Assembly (NCBI GenBank): GCA_018401435.1 | Contig: JAGYJW010000008.1 | Location: forward strand, 62,001-126,000 | Source: Deltaproteobacteria bacterium | GTDB lineage: Bacteria > Myxococcota_A > UBA796 > UBA2385 | Direction of reading: 5' to 3' | Length of the DNA: 64,000 nucleotides | Shown here: in pieces, positions 1-8,802 of the stretch | How positions within the stretch are numbered: position 1 is the first letter of the stretch | How the letters are laid out: each line of letters opens with the position of its first letter | Notes under the pieces: generated by a model | Told to the model about the DNA's origin: nothing | Seen by the model: only the letters and a program-made list of their open reading frames with translations | The model's database searches: none | Made by a program: the position numbers and the translations under genes

Positions 1-1375
1 CCGCGGGCAGGCGCAAGCCGGTGTAGCGAGCCTGCAACCAGAGGGTGCGGGTGAGCTGCAGGCCGACGCCGGCGTCCACCGCGCCTTGGATGCGTCGGTT
101 GAGCGGCCAGGCGATGCGGTCGGCCAGCTGTATGGGGCGCAGCTCCGGGCCCAGGCGCCCGGTCCAGGTCGCGCCGAGCCGGCCCCGGTGGACGCGGGCC
201 CCCACCTGGCCGCTGAGCTGCAGCCGCCCGTCCGCGGCGGGATCCACCGCCGTCGGGGCCGAGAGGGCCAGGACATCGCCCTGCTCCCAGGCAAAGGCGC
301 CGAGACGGAGGCCGGCATCCACGTCCAGCCAGGGGGTGGTGGGCAACCGCAGCCCGGCTTCGGCCTGCCAGGCCTGCCCGTCGTCATAGGCGCTGAGTGC
401 TGCCGAGAGCCTCACTGTGGGCCAATTCCCGGCCTGGAGCGCGAGCCCGGCATGCCGCGCGGTGGACAGCTCCCCTTCGGCCAGCGGGCCGGGGCCCTGG
501 TGCCCGCCCGGACCCGGCGGGGGACCCGGCAGGTCGGTCCAGCTGCCGCCCAGGACCAGGGTGGCAACGCTGTGGCCCTTGCGCAGGCCCAGCCCGGTCC
601 ACAGCTCTTGCCAGCTGCCCTGTGCAGTGGTGACGCCATCGCCGAGGTCCAGGCGACCCAACCGACCCACCCCGTCGATATCCAGCCGGTCCCCGATGCT
701 GCCGCCGAGGGCGAGGCCCGAGAGCCTGCTCCCCGACACTCGGCTGCTGCCCGGATAGGCTTGCAGGCCACCCCAGAGCGCGGCCCAGGCGAGAGGCTTC
801 GGGGCGACGGTGCTGCGGCCCGTCTCTGCGCATGGGTGGTCCGTGTCGTCAAAGAGCCGCAAGGCGCCGCGGCTGTCGCCCACCCGCCACCGGCTCCAGG
901 CCAGCTCGCAGCGGCTGTAGGGGTCGGTTGGGTCCAATGCGAAGCCTTGTCGTGCGGCCTTGTGGGCCTGCGCCCAAGCGTGGGCCTCGCTCTCTGCACC
1001 CACCGGTCGACGCAGGGCCTCCGCCCGCAGCTGCCAGGCATAGGGCAGCTCCGGCGCGTGCTGCACCGCCGCCGCCGAGGCCGCCCGCGCCAGGGACCGG
1101 TCATCGTCGGCCAGGGCCACCCGCGCCTGGCCCAGCTGCGATTCGACGCTGCCCCCCGACAGCCTCGCTGCCTGGGCCCAGGCCGCGGCCGCCTCGTCCC
1201 AAGCCTGCTCGCCCTCGGCCAGCCGGGCCAAGGCCACCCACGCGCCATAGTCTTCGGGAAAGCGCTGCGTGTCTGCACGCGCCGCCTCCAGCGGGGTGGC
1301 CGCCCATGCAGCATCCGACAGGAGCAACAGAAGACCCGAAAGAAGGAGGATGGAGGGGGTCAGCAGGGCGTGCAT
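1..1375 (-). CDS. Secreted TPR-like / outer-membrane beta-barrel-like protein, 3' end outside window
   Basis: An open frame of at least 458 codons starts at ATG 1375 and runs off the left edge. The N-terminus is a hydrophobic signal peptide ending near AWA-AT. Residues about 25-200 are Ala/Leu-rich helical repeats resembling tetratricopeptide repeats. From about residue 205 the sequence alternates short hydrophobic and polar stretches with many Gly and Trp, as in outer-membrane beta-strands. The start overlaps the end of the urea transporter/M23 gene by 16 bp, which suggests translational coupling and a place as fifth gene of the PqqD/ATP-grasp operon. Function is unknown. A TPR plus barrel arrangement would fit surface export or assembly, but that is inference. 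Confidence 0.7.
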   Translation of the reverse strand, partial: MHALLTPSILLLSGLLLLLSDAAWAATPLEAARADTQRFPEDYGAWVALARLAEGEQAWDEAAAAWAQAARLSGGSVESQLGQARVALADDDRSLARAASAAAVQHAPELPYAWQLRAEALRRPVGAESEAHAWAQAHKAARQGFALDPTDPYSRCELAWSRWRVGDSRGALRLFDDTDHPCAETGRSTVAPKPLAWAALWGGLQAYPGSSRVSGSRLSGLALGGSIGDRLDIDGVGRLGRLDLGDGVTTAQGSWQELWTGLGLRKGHSVATLVLGGSWTDLPGPPPGPGGHQGPGPLAEGELSTARHAGLALQAGNWPTVRLSAALSAYDDGQAWQAEAGLRLPTTPWLDVDAGLRLGAFAWEQGDVLALSAPTAVDPAADGRLQLSGQVGARVHRGRLGATWTGRLGPELRPIQLADRIAWPLNRRIQGAVDAGVGLQLTRTLWLQARYTGLRLPA

Positions 1376-3435
1376 TCCACCTCCCAGACCCGCTCGTCGA
1401 GGTGGATGTGCAGATAGAGCCCACCCTCGATCGGCCTCAACAGCGCCAGGGTGCGCAGGCCCGGCGCTTCGCCCCGGATGACGCGGTCGCCGCCCTCGTC
1501 ATCAGCCTGGTAGTGGACGGGCGCATCACCCGGCGGCCGAAGCAGGGACATCAGGTCGAGGAGCGGATCCAGCGCGCTGCCCCGCAGGCGGCGGCCGTCG
1601 AGGTGGTCGGTCCAGGACAGGGGGCCCGCGACAAAGGGCAGCCGCGGCAAGGCCAGGTAGAGGGCAAAGAGCCCACCCCGACGGGGACCCTGGTGGTCAT
1701 AGGCGATGAAGCGCCCCGCCCCATGGTCGAAATGCAGCCGCGCCCCCGTCTCTTCATCCACCAGAGAGCGAGCGCCCAGGGCGTCCACCTCGGAGCGCAC
1801 CCGCTGGGTGCAGACCCGTCCGTCCTCGGTGCAGACCATGCGAATCCGGCTGCCGGGAGCCAGCCGCAGGGCCCCTTCGATTGCGGCATCCACCGGCGGG
1901 TGGCGGACCGCCTCGCCCGCGACCGGCAGGGCCGCCGCCTCGATCCTGCAAGCGCCAGCCCCCTCTCTGCAAATTTCACTAAAGACAAGGGGCAAGGTTG
2001 CGTCTCCCACCGTTGCCGTGGCCTGGAGCTGGACGTGCAGGTGGGGCAGGGGCGCCCGCCCCGAGGCGCCGCAGCGGGCGAGCACCTGTCCGGCCTGCAC
2101 CCGATCGCCTGGCTTCACCCGAATGGAGCGGGGCTGGAGGTGGGCCAGCATGCTGAAGAGCCCCGGCCCATGCTCCACCAGCACGAGGTTGCCCCAGGCG
2201 TTTCGCGTGTCCAGCTCGCCGGGCGTGTTGTCCGCCAGCCCATCCACCACCTGCGCCACTGTACCCGCCGCCAGGGCCAGAACCGGCTGACCATAGCAGT
2301 GGTAGTCCGTCACCTGGTCGCCCCGCCCCTGGTGCTTGCTCCCGTCGGGGCCGAAGATCTCGAAGTCCAGGCCATGTCGCCAGGCCCCCTGGTGGGTGTG
2401 GGGGCCGTCGTTGCCTTGGGTGCAGGTCCAGACCCCATCAAATGGAAGCCGCAACGGAAGGCGCGACGCGCCCGGAAAGCGGCGTTGGGCGTTTCGGTGC
2501 CGGTGCAGCGTGTCCTCGGGGTTGAAGCCAGCCCACAACACCGGCCTCGGCGCGCGATCCGGCCCCCGCAAGCTCAAGGCATAGACCGTAGACAGGGCCG
2601 CGAGGTTGAAGGGCAGGCTGAGCAGGGGCAGCCCCACGCTGGCCCCAACCGCGCCCAGGCCCACGGCGAGCAGGCCCGCGCCCAGGCTGCCCAGCAGGGC
2701 CACGAGCAGAGACGCGCGCCCCGGAAGATAGAAGATGCCGCCCAGGGCGATGGGCGTAAAGAGGAAGGAGAAGCTGAGGGTCTGGCGATCCAGCCCCAGG
2801 GGCAGGTCAACCAGCGCCGCGTCGAAGAGTGCCCAACACAACAGGCCCAGCGCCCCATGCACCAAGGCGATCCGGCTCCAGGTCGCGACGGCCAACAGCA
2901 CCAGCAGGCCCGCGATGGGGTGGGGCACCGCCACCACCGCGCCCAGGCGCGACAGGGGGGCCAGCACGTCGAAGGAGGGCAGCGCCAGCAGGCCAGCGGG
3001 CTGGCCCCGCCAATGCACCCCCCCCACATAGGGCACCGCCGCCAGCAGCACCCAGCTGGCCGCCACAAAGGGCAGGGACAAGGCCGGCAGGCGCAGGTGC
3101 AGGCGCAGCAGGCCGCCCAGGGCCGTCTGTACGATCAGCAGCACCACCAGGCCCAGCGCCAGCAGCGCATAGAGGGGCAAGCTGGCCTCCACCGTCGCCC
3201 CCAGGACCAGCCCCACCAGCAGGCCGTTGTAGCCCAGCAGCCCCTCTCGAATCTGCGCCTTGTCCAGCCCGAGCGCGAGGGCCAGGCCCAGGCTGCCCAC
3301 CGCGCCGAAGAGCCCAGCCAGACCCACGGCGGGGGCGACGAAGGTGGCCGACAGCAGCAGGGCGCCGCTCAGGCGGGACCGGGAGAAGGAGACCTGCCCA
3401 TAGCTGCGCAGGATGGCGTCCAGGGCGAAGCTCAC
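1360..3435 (-). CDS. Urea transporter fused to M23 (LytM-type) peptidase domain
   Basis: The 691-residue product starts at GTG 3435, chosen because GGGGAG lies 7 nt upstream and longer starts would run into the preceding gene. Residues about 1-290 are very hydrophobic and carry the two UT-family hallmarks, GYNGLLVGLVLG (near 70) and LPFNLAAL (near 275), so this half should form the urea channel fold in the inner membrane. Residues about 330-475 are an M23/duplicated-hybrid-motif domain with a plausible zinc set: RHGLDF (H354, D357) and HLH (H465, H467). The C-terminal 200 residues are unassigned. Known UT proteins move urea passively and M23 enzymes cut peptidoglycan cross-bridges. Why they are joined is unclear. 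It follows the decarboxylase gene by 4 nt. Confidence 0.85.
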   Translation of the reverse strand: MSFALDAILRSYGQVSFSRSRLSGALLLSATFVAPAVGLAGLFGAVGSLGLALALGLDKAQIREGLLGYNGLLVGLVLGATVEASLPLYALLALGLVVLLIVQTALGGLLRLHLRLPALSLPFVAASWVLLAAVPYVGGVHWRGQPAGLLALPSFDVLAPLSRLGAVVAVPHPIAGLLVLLAVATWSRIALVHGALGLLCWALFDAALVDLPLGLDRQTLSFSFLFTPIALGGIFYLPGRASLLVALLGSLGAGLLAVGLGAVGASVGLPLLSLPFNLAALSTVYALSLRGPDRAPRPVLWAGFNPEDTLHRHRNAQRRFPGASRLPLRLPFDGVWTCTQGNDGPHTHQGAWRHGLDFEIFGPDGSKHQGRGDQVTDYHCYGQPVLALAAGTVAQVVDGLADNTPGELDTRNAWGNLVLVEHGPGLFSMLAHLQPRSIRVKPGDRVQAGQVLARCGASGRAPLPHLHVQLQATATVGDATLPLVFSEICREGAGACRIEAAALPVAGEAVRHPPVDAAIEGALRLAPGSRIRMVCTEDGRVCTQRVRSEVDALGARSLVDEETGARLHFDHGAGRFIAYDHQGPRRGGLFALYLALPRLPFVAGPLSWTDHLDGRRLRGSALDPLLDLMSLLRPPGDAPVHYQADDEGGDRVIRGEAPGLRTLALLRPIEGGLYLHIHLDERVWEVECTPC

Positions 3436-3439
3436 CCGA

Positions 3440-4804
3440 TCACTCCCCACCGATCCACTCCGGCACCGTCTCGCCCGCCACCAGGTCATCCAGCGTCTCT
3501 GCACGTCGAATGAGCCCATGGCGTCCATCTCGGCTGATCATGACCACCGCCGGCCGCAGCTCGATGAATTGCATGCTCTGGGTCACATTGTAGGCGCCCA
3601 CCGGGTGAACCAGCACGCGGCTGCCGGGCGCGAGGGGTGGCAGCATGATGTGGTCCCGCACGACGTCGATATTCATGCAGAGAGGTCCAAAGAGCACGGT
3701 GGCTTCGGCGGTGCCGCGGGGCGCGGAGGTGGGCGTGATGTCGTGGCGGTACCAGTAGCTGGTAAAGAGCACATTCACGCCAGCGTCGATGATCACGGCC
3801 CGCCGGCCATCCGAGAGCCGCTTGTTGGCGATCACGGTGCTGACCAGGGTGCCTGCCTCGTCCACCAAGGCCCGCCCGGTCTCGAGGGTGAGGGTGGGAA
3901 GGTCGGCGGGGTCGCAGCGCAGCCCCGACAGGCCCTCGGTGATGGCTTCGGCAAATTGGGCGAGGGTGGGGGTCACCTGCTCGCTGGGCAGCACCTGGCC
4001 CTTCAGCCGGGCCGTGCTCGCAAAGCCGCCCCCCAGGTCGATGCTGCGAATCCCGATGCCCAGGTCCTCCCGCAGGCGGTTGGCGAATGCCGCCAGCTTG
4101 CTGGCGCCCTCCTTGTAGACCTCTGGATCGAGGATGAAGGTGCCCAGGTGACAATGCAAGCCTGTCAGCGCGAGCTGGCCCCCCGCCAACAGGCGGCGCA
4201 CGGCGTCCCAGGCCTGCCCCGAATCCAGGTTGAAGCCGAAGCGGTCCCAGCGTGGCAAGGTACCGGCCTGCATATTGACCCGGATGCCGACCTCGGGCAC
4301 ACGTCCCAGCTCCCGCGCCACGGCTTCGGCCATGGACAGCTCTTCGAAGTGGTCGAGGTTCACGGTGACGCCGGTGAGAAAGGCGTCGCGGAGGTCGGCC
4401 CGGGTCTTGGCGGGCCCATTGAAGACGATGCGACGATTCGCCACGCCGTTGCGACGGGCCTTGGCCACCTCCATACCCGAGACCGCCTCGGCAAAGGCGC
4501 CTTCTCGGTGGTAGACCCGGCAGACGGCGTCGAGGTAGCAGGTCTTGTAGCTCCAGGCGAGCTGCACCCGCGGCCACCGCGCAGACAGGGCGTCATTCAG
4601 CGCATGGAATTTGTCCACGAGGCAACGCTCGCTGTAGACGAAGAGCGGCGAGCCATAGGCGGCCACCAGCTCCTCGACCGGCACGCCGTCGATGTGGCTC
4701 TGGGGGCGAAGGGCCGGCACCCCCCCCATCTTGTTCATCGTGCCGGCGCGGTGGCGCAACAAGCTGGGCCGCTCGTAGGGGGGCCTGGTCGGGCCTTCGG
4801 TCAT
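3440..4804 (-). CDS. Fold-type III PLP-dependent decarboxylase (LysA/ornithine decarboxylase-like)
   Basis: This 454-residue protein belongs to the alanine-racemase-fold decarboxylases, which act on diaminopimelate, ornithine, arginine or carboxynorspermidine. The PLP lysine is K87 in WSYKTCYLD. HCHLG, the glycine loop DLGGGFAS, ETGRALV (equivalent of EPGR), GPLCMNID with the catalytic Cys, and GAYN near the C-terminus are all present, so it should be active. The substrate cannot be read from sequence. It overlaps the ATP-grasp gene by 4 bp (ATGA), which fixes the start at 4804. In this operon it more likely decarboxylates an amino acid or a ligated product than serves lysine biosynthesis. 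Confidence 0.85.
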   Translation of the reverse strand: MTEGPTRPPYERPSLLRHRAGTMNKMGGVPALRPQSHIDGVPVEELVAAYGSPLFVYSERCLVDKFHALNDALSARWPRVQLAWSYKTCYLDAVCRVYHREGAFAEAVSGMEVAKARRNGVANRRIVFNGPAKTRADLRDAFLTGVTVNLDHFEELSMAEAVARELGRVPEVGIRVNMQAGTLPRWDRFGFNLDSGQAWDAVRRLLAGGQLALTGLHCHLGTFILDPEVYKEGASKLAAFANRLREDLGIGIRSIDLGGGFASTARLKGQVLPSEQVTPTLAQFAEAITEGLSGLRCDPADLPTLTLETGRALVDEAGTLVSTVIANKRLSDGRRAVIIDAGVNVLFTSYWYRHDITPTSAPRGTAEATVLFGPLCMNIDVVRDHIMLPPLAPGSRVLVHPVGAYNVTQSMQFIELRPAVVMISRDGRHGLIRRAETLDDLVAGETVPEWIGGE

Positions 4805-5871
4805 GGGGCGCTTCCCTTGGGGCTTGCGTGAATCTCGCCCGTGGTCGCGATGCTCGCGAGGTCCTGGATGTCGATCATCTGGTCGATGGAGATGCGCACG
4901 AAGGCCTTTCCGGCCACATCGGGGCCCAGGTCAGGGGCCTGGCCCATGGCCATGCGGGCCACGCCCAGGGGCAGGTTGCATCCGGCAGCCTGGCACAGGT
5001 CCACCCAAGCCGGAAAGCGTGGGTTGATCTCGAGCAGGTGAAAGCGGTCGTCGGCCTCTTTGCGCAGCTCCACCTCCAGGGGCCCCTTCCAACTCAAGCG
5101 GCGCAGGATGCGACGGGTCAGGTCCAAGGCGCCGGGGTCCTTGACGCTCACGCCGGCCCAGCCCTTGCCGATATCGGTGATCATCAGCTTCTTCATGGTG
5201 ACTGCGCCCACCAGGCCGCCCCTCCCATCGCCCACCGCGCAGACCACGACCTCGTCGCCTTCGACGAATTCCTGGGCGATGATGGGCAGGCCCCACTTGC
5301 TGGCCAGCTTGTGAAAGGCGCCGATGGCCTCGTCCAAGCTGTGGCAGACCTGGGCCCCATAATAGGCGCCCTTGACCACCAGCGGGCTGCCCAGCTCCTT
5401 GAAAGCATCGGCCAATGCGTCGGTTTCAACCACAACACGAGAGCGTGGCACCGGGATGTCCCCCCCGGCGGACAGCGTGTGCAGCACGGCCTTGGCCCGG
5501 CCGTCAAAGGCAGCCTTGTCCGGCAACAGCACCGATACCCCGATGGCCCCCAGCGCGGCCTCTTGGCCAATGAAGGCCGGCAGCTCCAGGTCGAGGTTGG
5601 GGATCAGCACGAAGGGGCCCATCTGCTGGGCCACATAGGCCAGGCGGTCGAAGGTGGTCTGCCGCCCGGAGGTGGCGTAGGGCAAGATGTAGCAGGCGTC
5701 GAAGAGGCCCTGGGTGAAGAGGCCCGGATCGAAGGCGTCATAGGCCAGGCCGAGGATGCGCCCCTGGAAGTCGGGATCGGCGCGCAGGGCGCGGGCCACC
5801 GCCACGCCGGGACCGGGGTTGTCCGTGGCGTTGAGGGCGGTGATCGCGACCGTGTGCGTGAAAGCCGCCAT
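4801..5871 (-). CDS. ATP-grasp ligase (carbamoyl-phosphate-synthase-like)
   Basis: The 356-residue cytosolic protein has the ATP-grasp order: an N-terminal Rossmann-like preATP-grasp region (residues 1-110), the ATP-binding lysine strand VVKGAYYG (near 175), the hinge IIAQEFVEGDEV (near 210) and the metal-binding end EVELRKE followed by LLEINPRFPAW (near 290). Such enzymes form an acyl phosphate and join it to an amine or thiol. The long substrate region does not point to a known subfamily. It starts 2 nt after the PqqD-like gene and overlaps the decarboxylase by 4 bp, so the three are almost certainly made together. Amino acid or peptide ligation is the likely chemistry. Confidence 0.85.
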   Translation of the reverse strand: MAAFTHTVAITALNATDNPGPGVAVARALRADPDFQGRILGLAYDAFDPGLFTQGLFDACYILPYATSGRQTTFDRLAYVAQQMGPFVLIPNLDLELPAFIGQEAALGAIGVSVLLPDKAAFDGRAKAVLHTLSAGGDIPVPRSRVVVETDALADAFKELGSPLVVKGAYYGAQVCHSLDEAIGAFHKLASKWGLPIIAQEFVEGDEVVVCAVGDGRGGLVGAVTMKKLMITDIGKGWAGVSVKDPGALDLTRRILRRLSWKGPLEVELRKEADDRFHLLEINPRFPAWVDLCQAAGCNLPLGVARMAMGQAPDLGPDVAGKAFVRISIDQMIDIQDLASIATTGEIHASPKGSAP

Positions 5872-5873
5872 GC

Positions 5874-6137
5874 TCAGGCCAGCTCGAAGCTGCGTTCCAG
5901 CAGGCCTTCGTCTTGGAGCACCCGAACGAATTCCAGCACATCCCGGGCCAGATCGACCGTGTCGGTCAGGCCGAAGCGGGCGGACAGCAGGGCCACCAGC
6001 GCGTCCAGGCCCTTTCCGTCGGCGATGCCCTCCAGCAGGGCCAAGGCGGTGGCATTGGCCGTGAAGGCGGCCCCCGCGATGGGGTCGAAGACGAAGCCCG
6101 AGGGGCTGACCGCGAGCTGCTGCAGGTGGGGGGGCAT
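5874..6137 (-). CDS. PqqD-family peptide-binding protein
   Basis: This 87-residue protein begins at ATG 6137, 7 nt after AGGAG. An in-frame upstream extension lacks such a site and was discarded. It shows the PqqD/RRE pattern: an SPSGFVFDP beta region, a helix with the typical NATA.A.LLEGI spacing, then a second helical part ending in FVRVLQDEGLLE. PqqD-family domains hold ribosomally made peptide substrates or act as chaperones for maturation enzymes. It is the first gene of the operon and lies 2 nt before the ATP-grasp gene. No radical-SAM protein and no obvious precursor peptide are encoded nearby. Confidence 0.75.
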   Translation of the reverse strand: MPPHLQQLAVSPSGFVFDPIAGAAFTANATALALLEGIADGKGLDALVALLSARFGLTDTVDLARDVLEFVRVLQDEGLLERSFELA

Positions 6138-6199
6138 GATCTGGCTCCTGGCGCGACCCTCTTCTTGGTATGCCAGCTCATGGCGCGCCACCGTGGGCA

Positions 6200-6228
6200 T
6201 TGCGATCGGGATCGTGAGCGTCTGTAAT
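6200..6228 (+). promoter_or_regulatory. Sigma-70-type promoter for the cytosine deaminase gene
   Basis: TTGCGA (6200-6205), a 17-bp spacer and TGTAAT (6223-6228) match the sigma-70 consensus at 4/6 and 5/6 positions with ideal spacing. The predicted start of transcription near 6235 leaves a leader of about 35 nt before ATG 6270. Confidence 0.6.
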
Positions 6229-6269
6229 GGCGGGGCTATGGAAGCACACCCCCGCCACCGGAGACCGCC

Positions 6270-6725
6270 ATGGCCCTCGACCCCACCCTCGCCCACACCT
6301 GGCTGCAGACCGCCCTGGCCGAGGCCCGCACCGGCCTCGCCGAGGGGGGCGTGCCCGTGGGTGCTGCCCTCTTTCACCGCGACGGGCGCCTGCTGGGCCA
6401 GGGCCGCAACCGGCGGGTGCAGGAGTCCGACCCCACGATTCATGGCGAGACGGACGCCTTTCGCAAGGCGGGGCGGCAGCGGGGCTACAGGCAGACCGTG
6501 ATGGTGACCACCCTCAGCCCCTGCTGGTATTGCTCGGGGCTGATCCGCCAGTTTGATATTGGCGCGGTGGTGGTGGGCGAGCGCCGCAACTTTACGGCCG
6601 ACCTGGACTGGCTGCGCGGGGCCGGGGTGGAGGTGCTGGACCTCGACGACGCTGAATGCATCGCCATGATGCGCGACTTCATCGCCGCGCGCCCGGATCT
6701 CTGGCTGGAAGACATCGGCGAATAG
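6270..6725 (+). CDS. Cytosine deaminase, yeast FCY1-like
   Basis: The 151-residue zinc enzyme should hydrolyse cytosine to uracil in pyrimidine salvage. The cytidine-deaminase fold is shown by HGETDAF (zinc His and catalytic Glu) and SPCWYC (two zinc cysteines). The best pointer to function is the tail: residues 138-151 read ARPDLWLEDIGE, very close to the C-terminus of yeast cytosine deaminase, which closes over the active site. VVVGERRNF also matches that family. GGAG lies 6 nt before the ATG. It is divergent from the PqqD operon, and its own promoter is visible, so it is probably expressed alone. Bacteria usually use the unrelated CodA amidohydrolase for this reaction. Confidence 0.85.
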   Translation: MALDPTLAHTWLQTALAEARTGLAEGGVPVGAALFHRDGRLLGQGRNRRVQESDPTIHGETDAFRKAGRQRGYRQTVMVTTLSPCWYCSGLIRQFDIGAVVVGERRNFTADLDWLRGAGVEVLDLDDAECIAMMRDFIAARPDLWLEDIGE

Positions 6726-6741
6726 TCGGCTTCGTCACTGT

Positions 6742-8670
6742 CTATTCGCAGAAGGGGCCCTCCCAGGCGAACTGGTTGTTGGTCTCGCTGCACTCGACGA
6801 ACTCGCCCACGCCCGCGCCGTCGTCGTCGGCCACCAGCAGCAGGCTGCTCGCGCCGTCCAAGGCGTCGGCGGGCACCTCGATCAGGACGCCTTCGGTGGT
6901 CCAGCCCGAAGGCACGCCCAGGGTGTAGCGGGTGGACTGCACGCGCTCCAGGGTGCCGTCCACCTCGGCATAGAGCGTCATCCAGACCGGCTCGGTGAGG
7001 TCTTCGGGCGCCGTGTTCAGCAGGCGCACCATCACCGTCACCCGCCCGGTGGCGCAGTCATCGGTGCAGACATTGGCGATCTCGGCCTGGATGTCCAGAC
7101 CCACCGACTCGGGGTCGCTGCCCATGGCCGAGTGCCAGGTGTTGTGGGTGGTGAAGCCGGGAACAGCCGTCGTGGGCACGGTCAGGTCGTCGTTGATATT
7201 GGTGATGTCGTAGGCGTGCTGGTTCCAGAGCTTACGGGCCGGGCGCCAGGAGTGGTTGCGGTCGCCAAAGGCCGAGATCGCAGAACCGAAGCTGTTGTGG
7301 CAGACGATGATTTCGGCCTCGCCGTCGGCGTCCACATCGGCCACCGTCGGGTAGTCCATCATGGTGTTGCTGCCGTGCTCGGTGTTGTAGAACTTCACCG
7401 CGCCGGTCTGCCCGTCAAAGACGACCATCTGCACCTCGTCGATATAGACCACCTCCAAGATGCCGTCGCCTTCGAAGTCGAAGAAGCTCGCGCCGGTGGC
7501 GCCCGATTCATCGGTAACGCTGGCCCGCCAGTAGACGCTTCCATTGGCATGAAATACCACCAGCTCGTTGCCGCCGGCGGTCACCAGCTCGGGGAGGCCG
7601 TCGCCGTCGAGATCGGCGATGGCGACCGGCGAGAGGATGTTGGCGGTGGGCAGCTCGATGGGCCCCCACATCACCGTGCCATCGGTATCGACCGCCCGGA
7701 TTGTGTTGTAGGTGGTGGCGACGAACTCGCCCTCGGGATCGCCATCGAGGTTGGCGACGCCGATCATGCCGTCATCGGCGGAGGGGTCGTGCCAGATCGT
7801 GTTGCCGTCGGCATCGTACATGGCGTTGCCCACGATGACCTCGTCCATGCCGTCCAGATCGAGGTCGGTGACCGCGGGCACGCTGGACTCGGAGACGGTC
7901 AAGGTGCCCAGGCTGACGATGCCATAGGACCCACGACCGTGTTCGCCGACGCCGCGGGTGCTGCCGTCTGCGCCATTGAGGATGACGCGGCCGACGATGA
8001 TCTCGGGGAAGCCGTCGTGGTCCATGTCGCGAATATTGGGTGCGGTGGCCCAATCGAAGTCCAAGCCGACGAAGTGGTCGGACTCCCACAGCTCGTTTCC
8101 ATTGGCGTCGTAGGCAGCGACCGTGTAGTCGCCGGCATTGAACAGGGCCGACGTGTACTCACGCACGATCACGATGTCGGCGCTGCCATCGCCGTCGATG
8201 TCGCCCACCGCCGGCGGCGAACCATAGGCCATCTGGGCGTTGGTATCGTTCCAAACCAGGCCCGAACCGTCGCCGCGGATGACCGTCAGGTGCCCCTTCT
8301 GGGCAAAGAAGCTGGGCAGCAGGTTGAAGATGACCTCGGGCATGCCGTCCAGGTCGAGATCGGCGACGATGGGCTGGCTGAGGCAGCCCTGGCCGCTGCC
8401 ATAGGCCCACTCGGTGATGGGATCGAAGCCGCCGGGGGGCTCGGGCGTACACACGTCGTCCACCCCGCGCTCTTCGGCCGGGTAGTCCACCACGTCGCAG
8501 CCTTCGGGCGTGGTATCGCCGCCATCCGTGCCGGTGACATCCCCTGTGTCCTCCTCGTCGCCCTTGTCCACGTCGCGGTCCCCTTTGAGCCCGTACTCCT
8601 GGCAAGCGGCCAGCAGGGTGAGGGGCAGCAGGAGCGCGGGCAGCAGCACCGAGGCGCGGGAAGGGGACAT
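6742..8670 (-). CDS. FG-GAP/VCBS repeat lipoprotein with CARDB-like C-terminus
   Basis: The 642-residue lipoprotein has signal peptide and lipobox LLAAC (Cys23), followed by an Asp/Gly/Thr linker. Residues about 100-480 are repeated blocks such as ADLDLDGMPEVI, GDIDGDGSADIV and RDMDHDGFPEII, the calcium-binding DxDxDG loops of integrin-like FG-GAP blades that form a beta-propeller. The last 120 residues, with paired cysteines and SETNNQF, look like a CARDB/Ig-like adhesion module. A calcium-stabilised surface-exposed protein is likely. Its ligand is unknown. It converges with the cytosine deaminase gene and has an SD-like GGAG before ATG 8670. Confidence 0.8.
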   Translation of the reverse strand: MSPSRASVLLPALLLPLTLLAACQEYGLKGDRDVDKGDEEDTGDVTGTDGGDTTPEGCDVVDYPAEERGVDDVCTPEPPGGFDPITEWAYGSGQGCLSQPIVADLDLDGMPEVIFNLLPSFFAQKGHLTVIRGDGSGLVWNDTNAQMAYGSPPAVGDIDGDGSADIVIVREYTSALFNAGDYTVAAYDANGNELWESDHFVGLDFDWATAPNIRDMDHDGFPEIIVGRVILNGADGSTRGVGEHGRGSYGIVSLGTLTVSESSVPAVTDLDLDGMDEVIVGNAMYDADGNTIWHDPSADDGMIGVANLDGDPEGEFVATTYNTIRAVDTDGTVMWGPIELPTANILSPVAIADLDGDGLPELVTAGGNELVVFHANGSVYWRASVTDESGATGASFFDFEGDGILEVVYIDEVQMVVFDGQTGAVKFYNTEHGSNTMMDYPTVADVDADGEAEIIVCHNSFGSAISAFGDRNHSWRPARKLWNQHAYDITNINDDLTVPTTAVPGFTTHNTWHSAMGSDPESVGLDIQAEIANVCTDDCATGRVTVMVRLLNTAPEDLTEPVWMTLYAEVDGTLERVQSTRYTLGVPSGWTTEGVLIEVPADALDGASSLLLVADDDGAGVGEFVECSETNNQFAWEGPFCE

Positions 8671-8802
8671 GGCAGGACTCCGATTCTCAGCAGGACATCA
8701 TGCCATGACCGGGAGGCGCTGGGGTTGCAGGGTGGTGGCGGCCGGCCCCGCTGGCGCCAGGGTGCTACCGGGTGGGCTCCTTCCGCGAATCGGAAGCCCC
8801 GC

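Noticed and set aside
832..3513. Plus-strand open frame of about 890 codons with Gln/Arg-rich content
   Set aside because: Antisense to the urea transporter/M23 and TPR/barrel genes, with no recognisable domain.
3440..4804. Housekeeping diaminopimelate decarboxylase (lysA)
   Set aside because: Catalytic motifs fit, but it is embedded in the PqqD/ATP-grasp operon, not with lysine genes, so the specific name was not assigned.
7132..8800. Long plus-strand open frame upstream of the LpxH-like gene
   Set aside because: It lies antisense to the FG-GAP lipoprotein gene and shows only mirrored composition. Conserved metallophosphoesterase sequence starts at GTG 8803.
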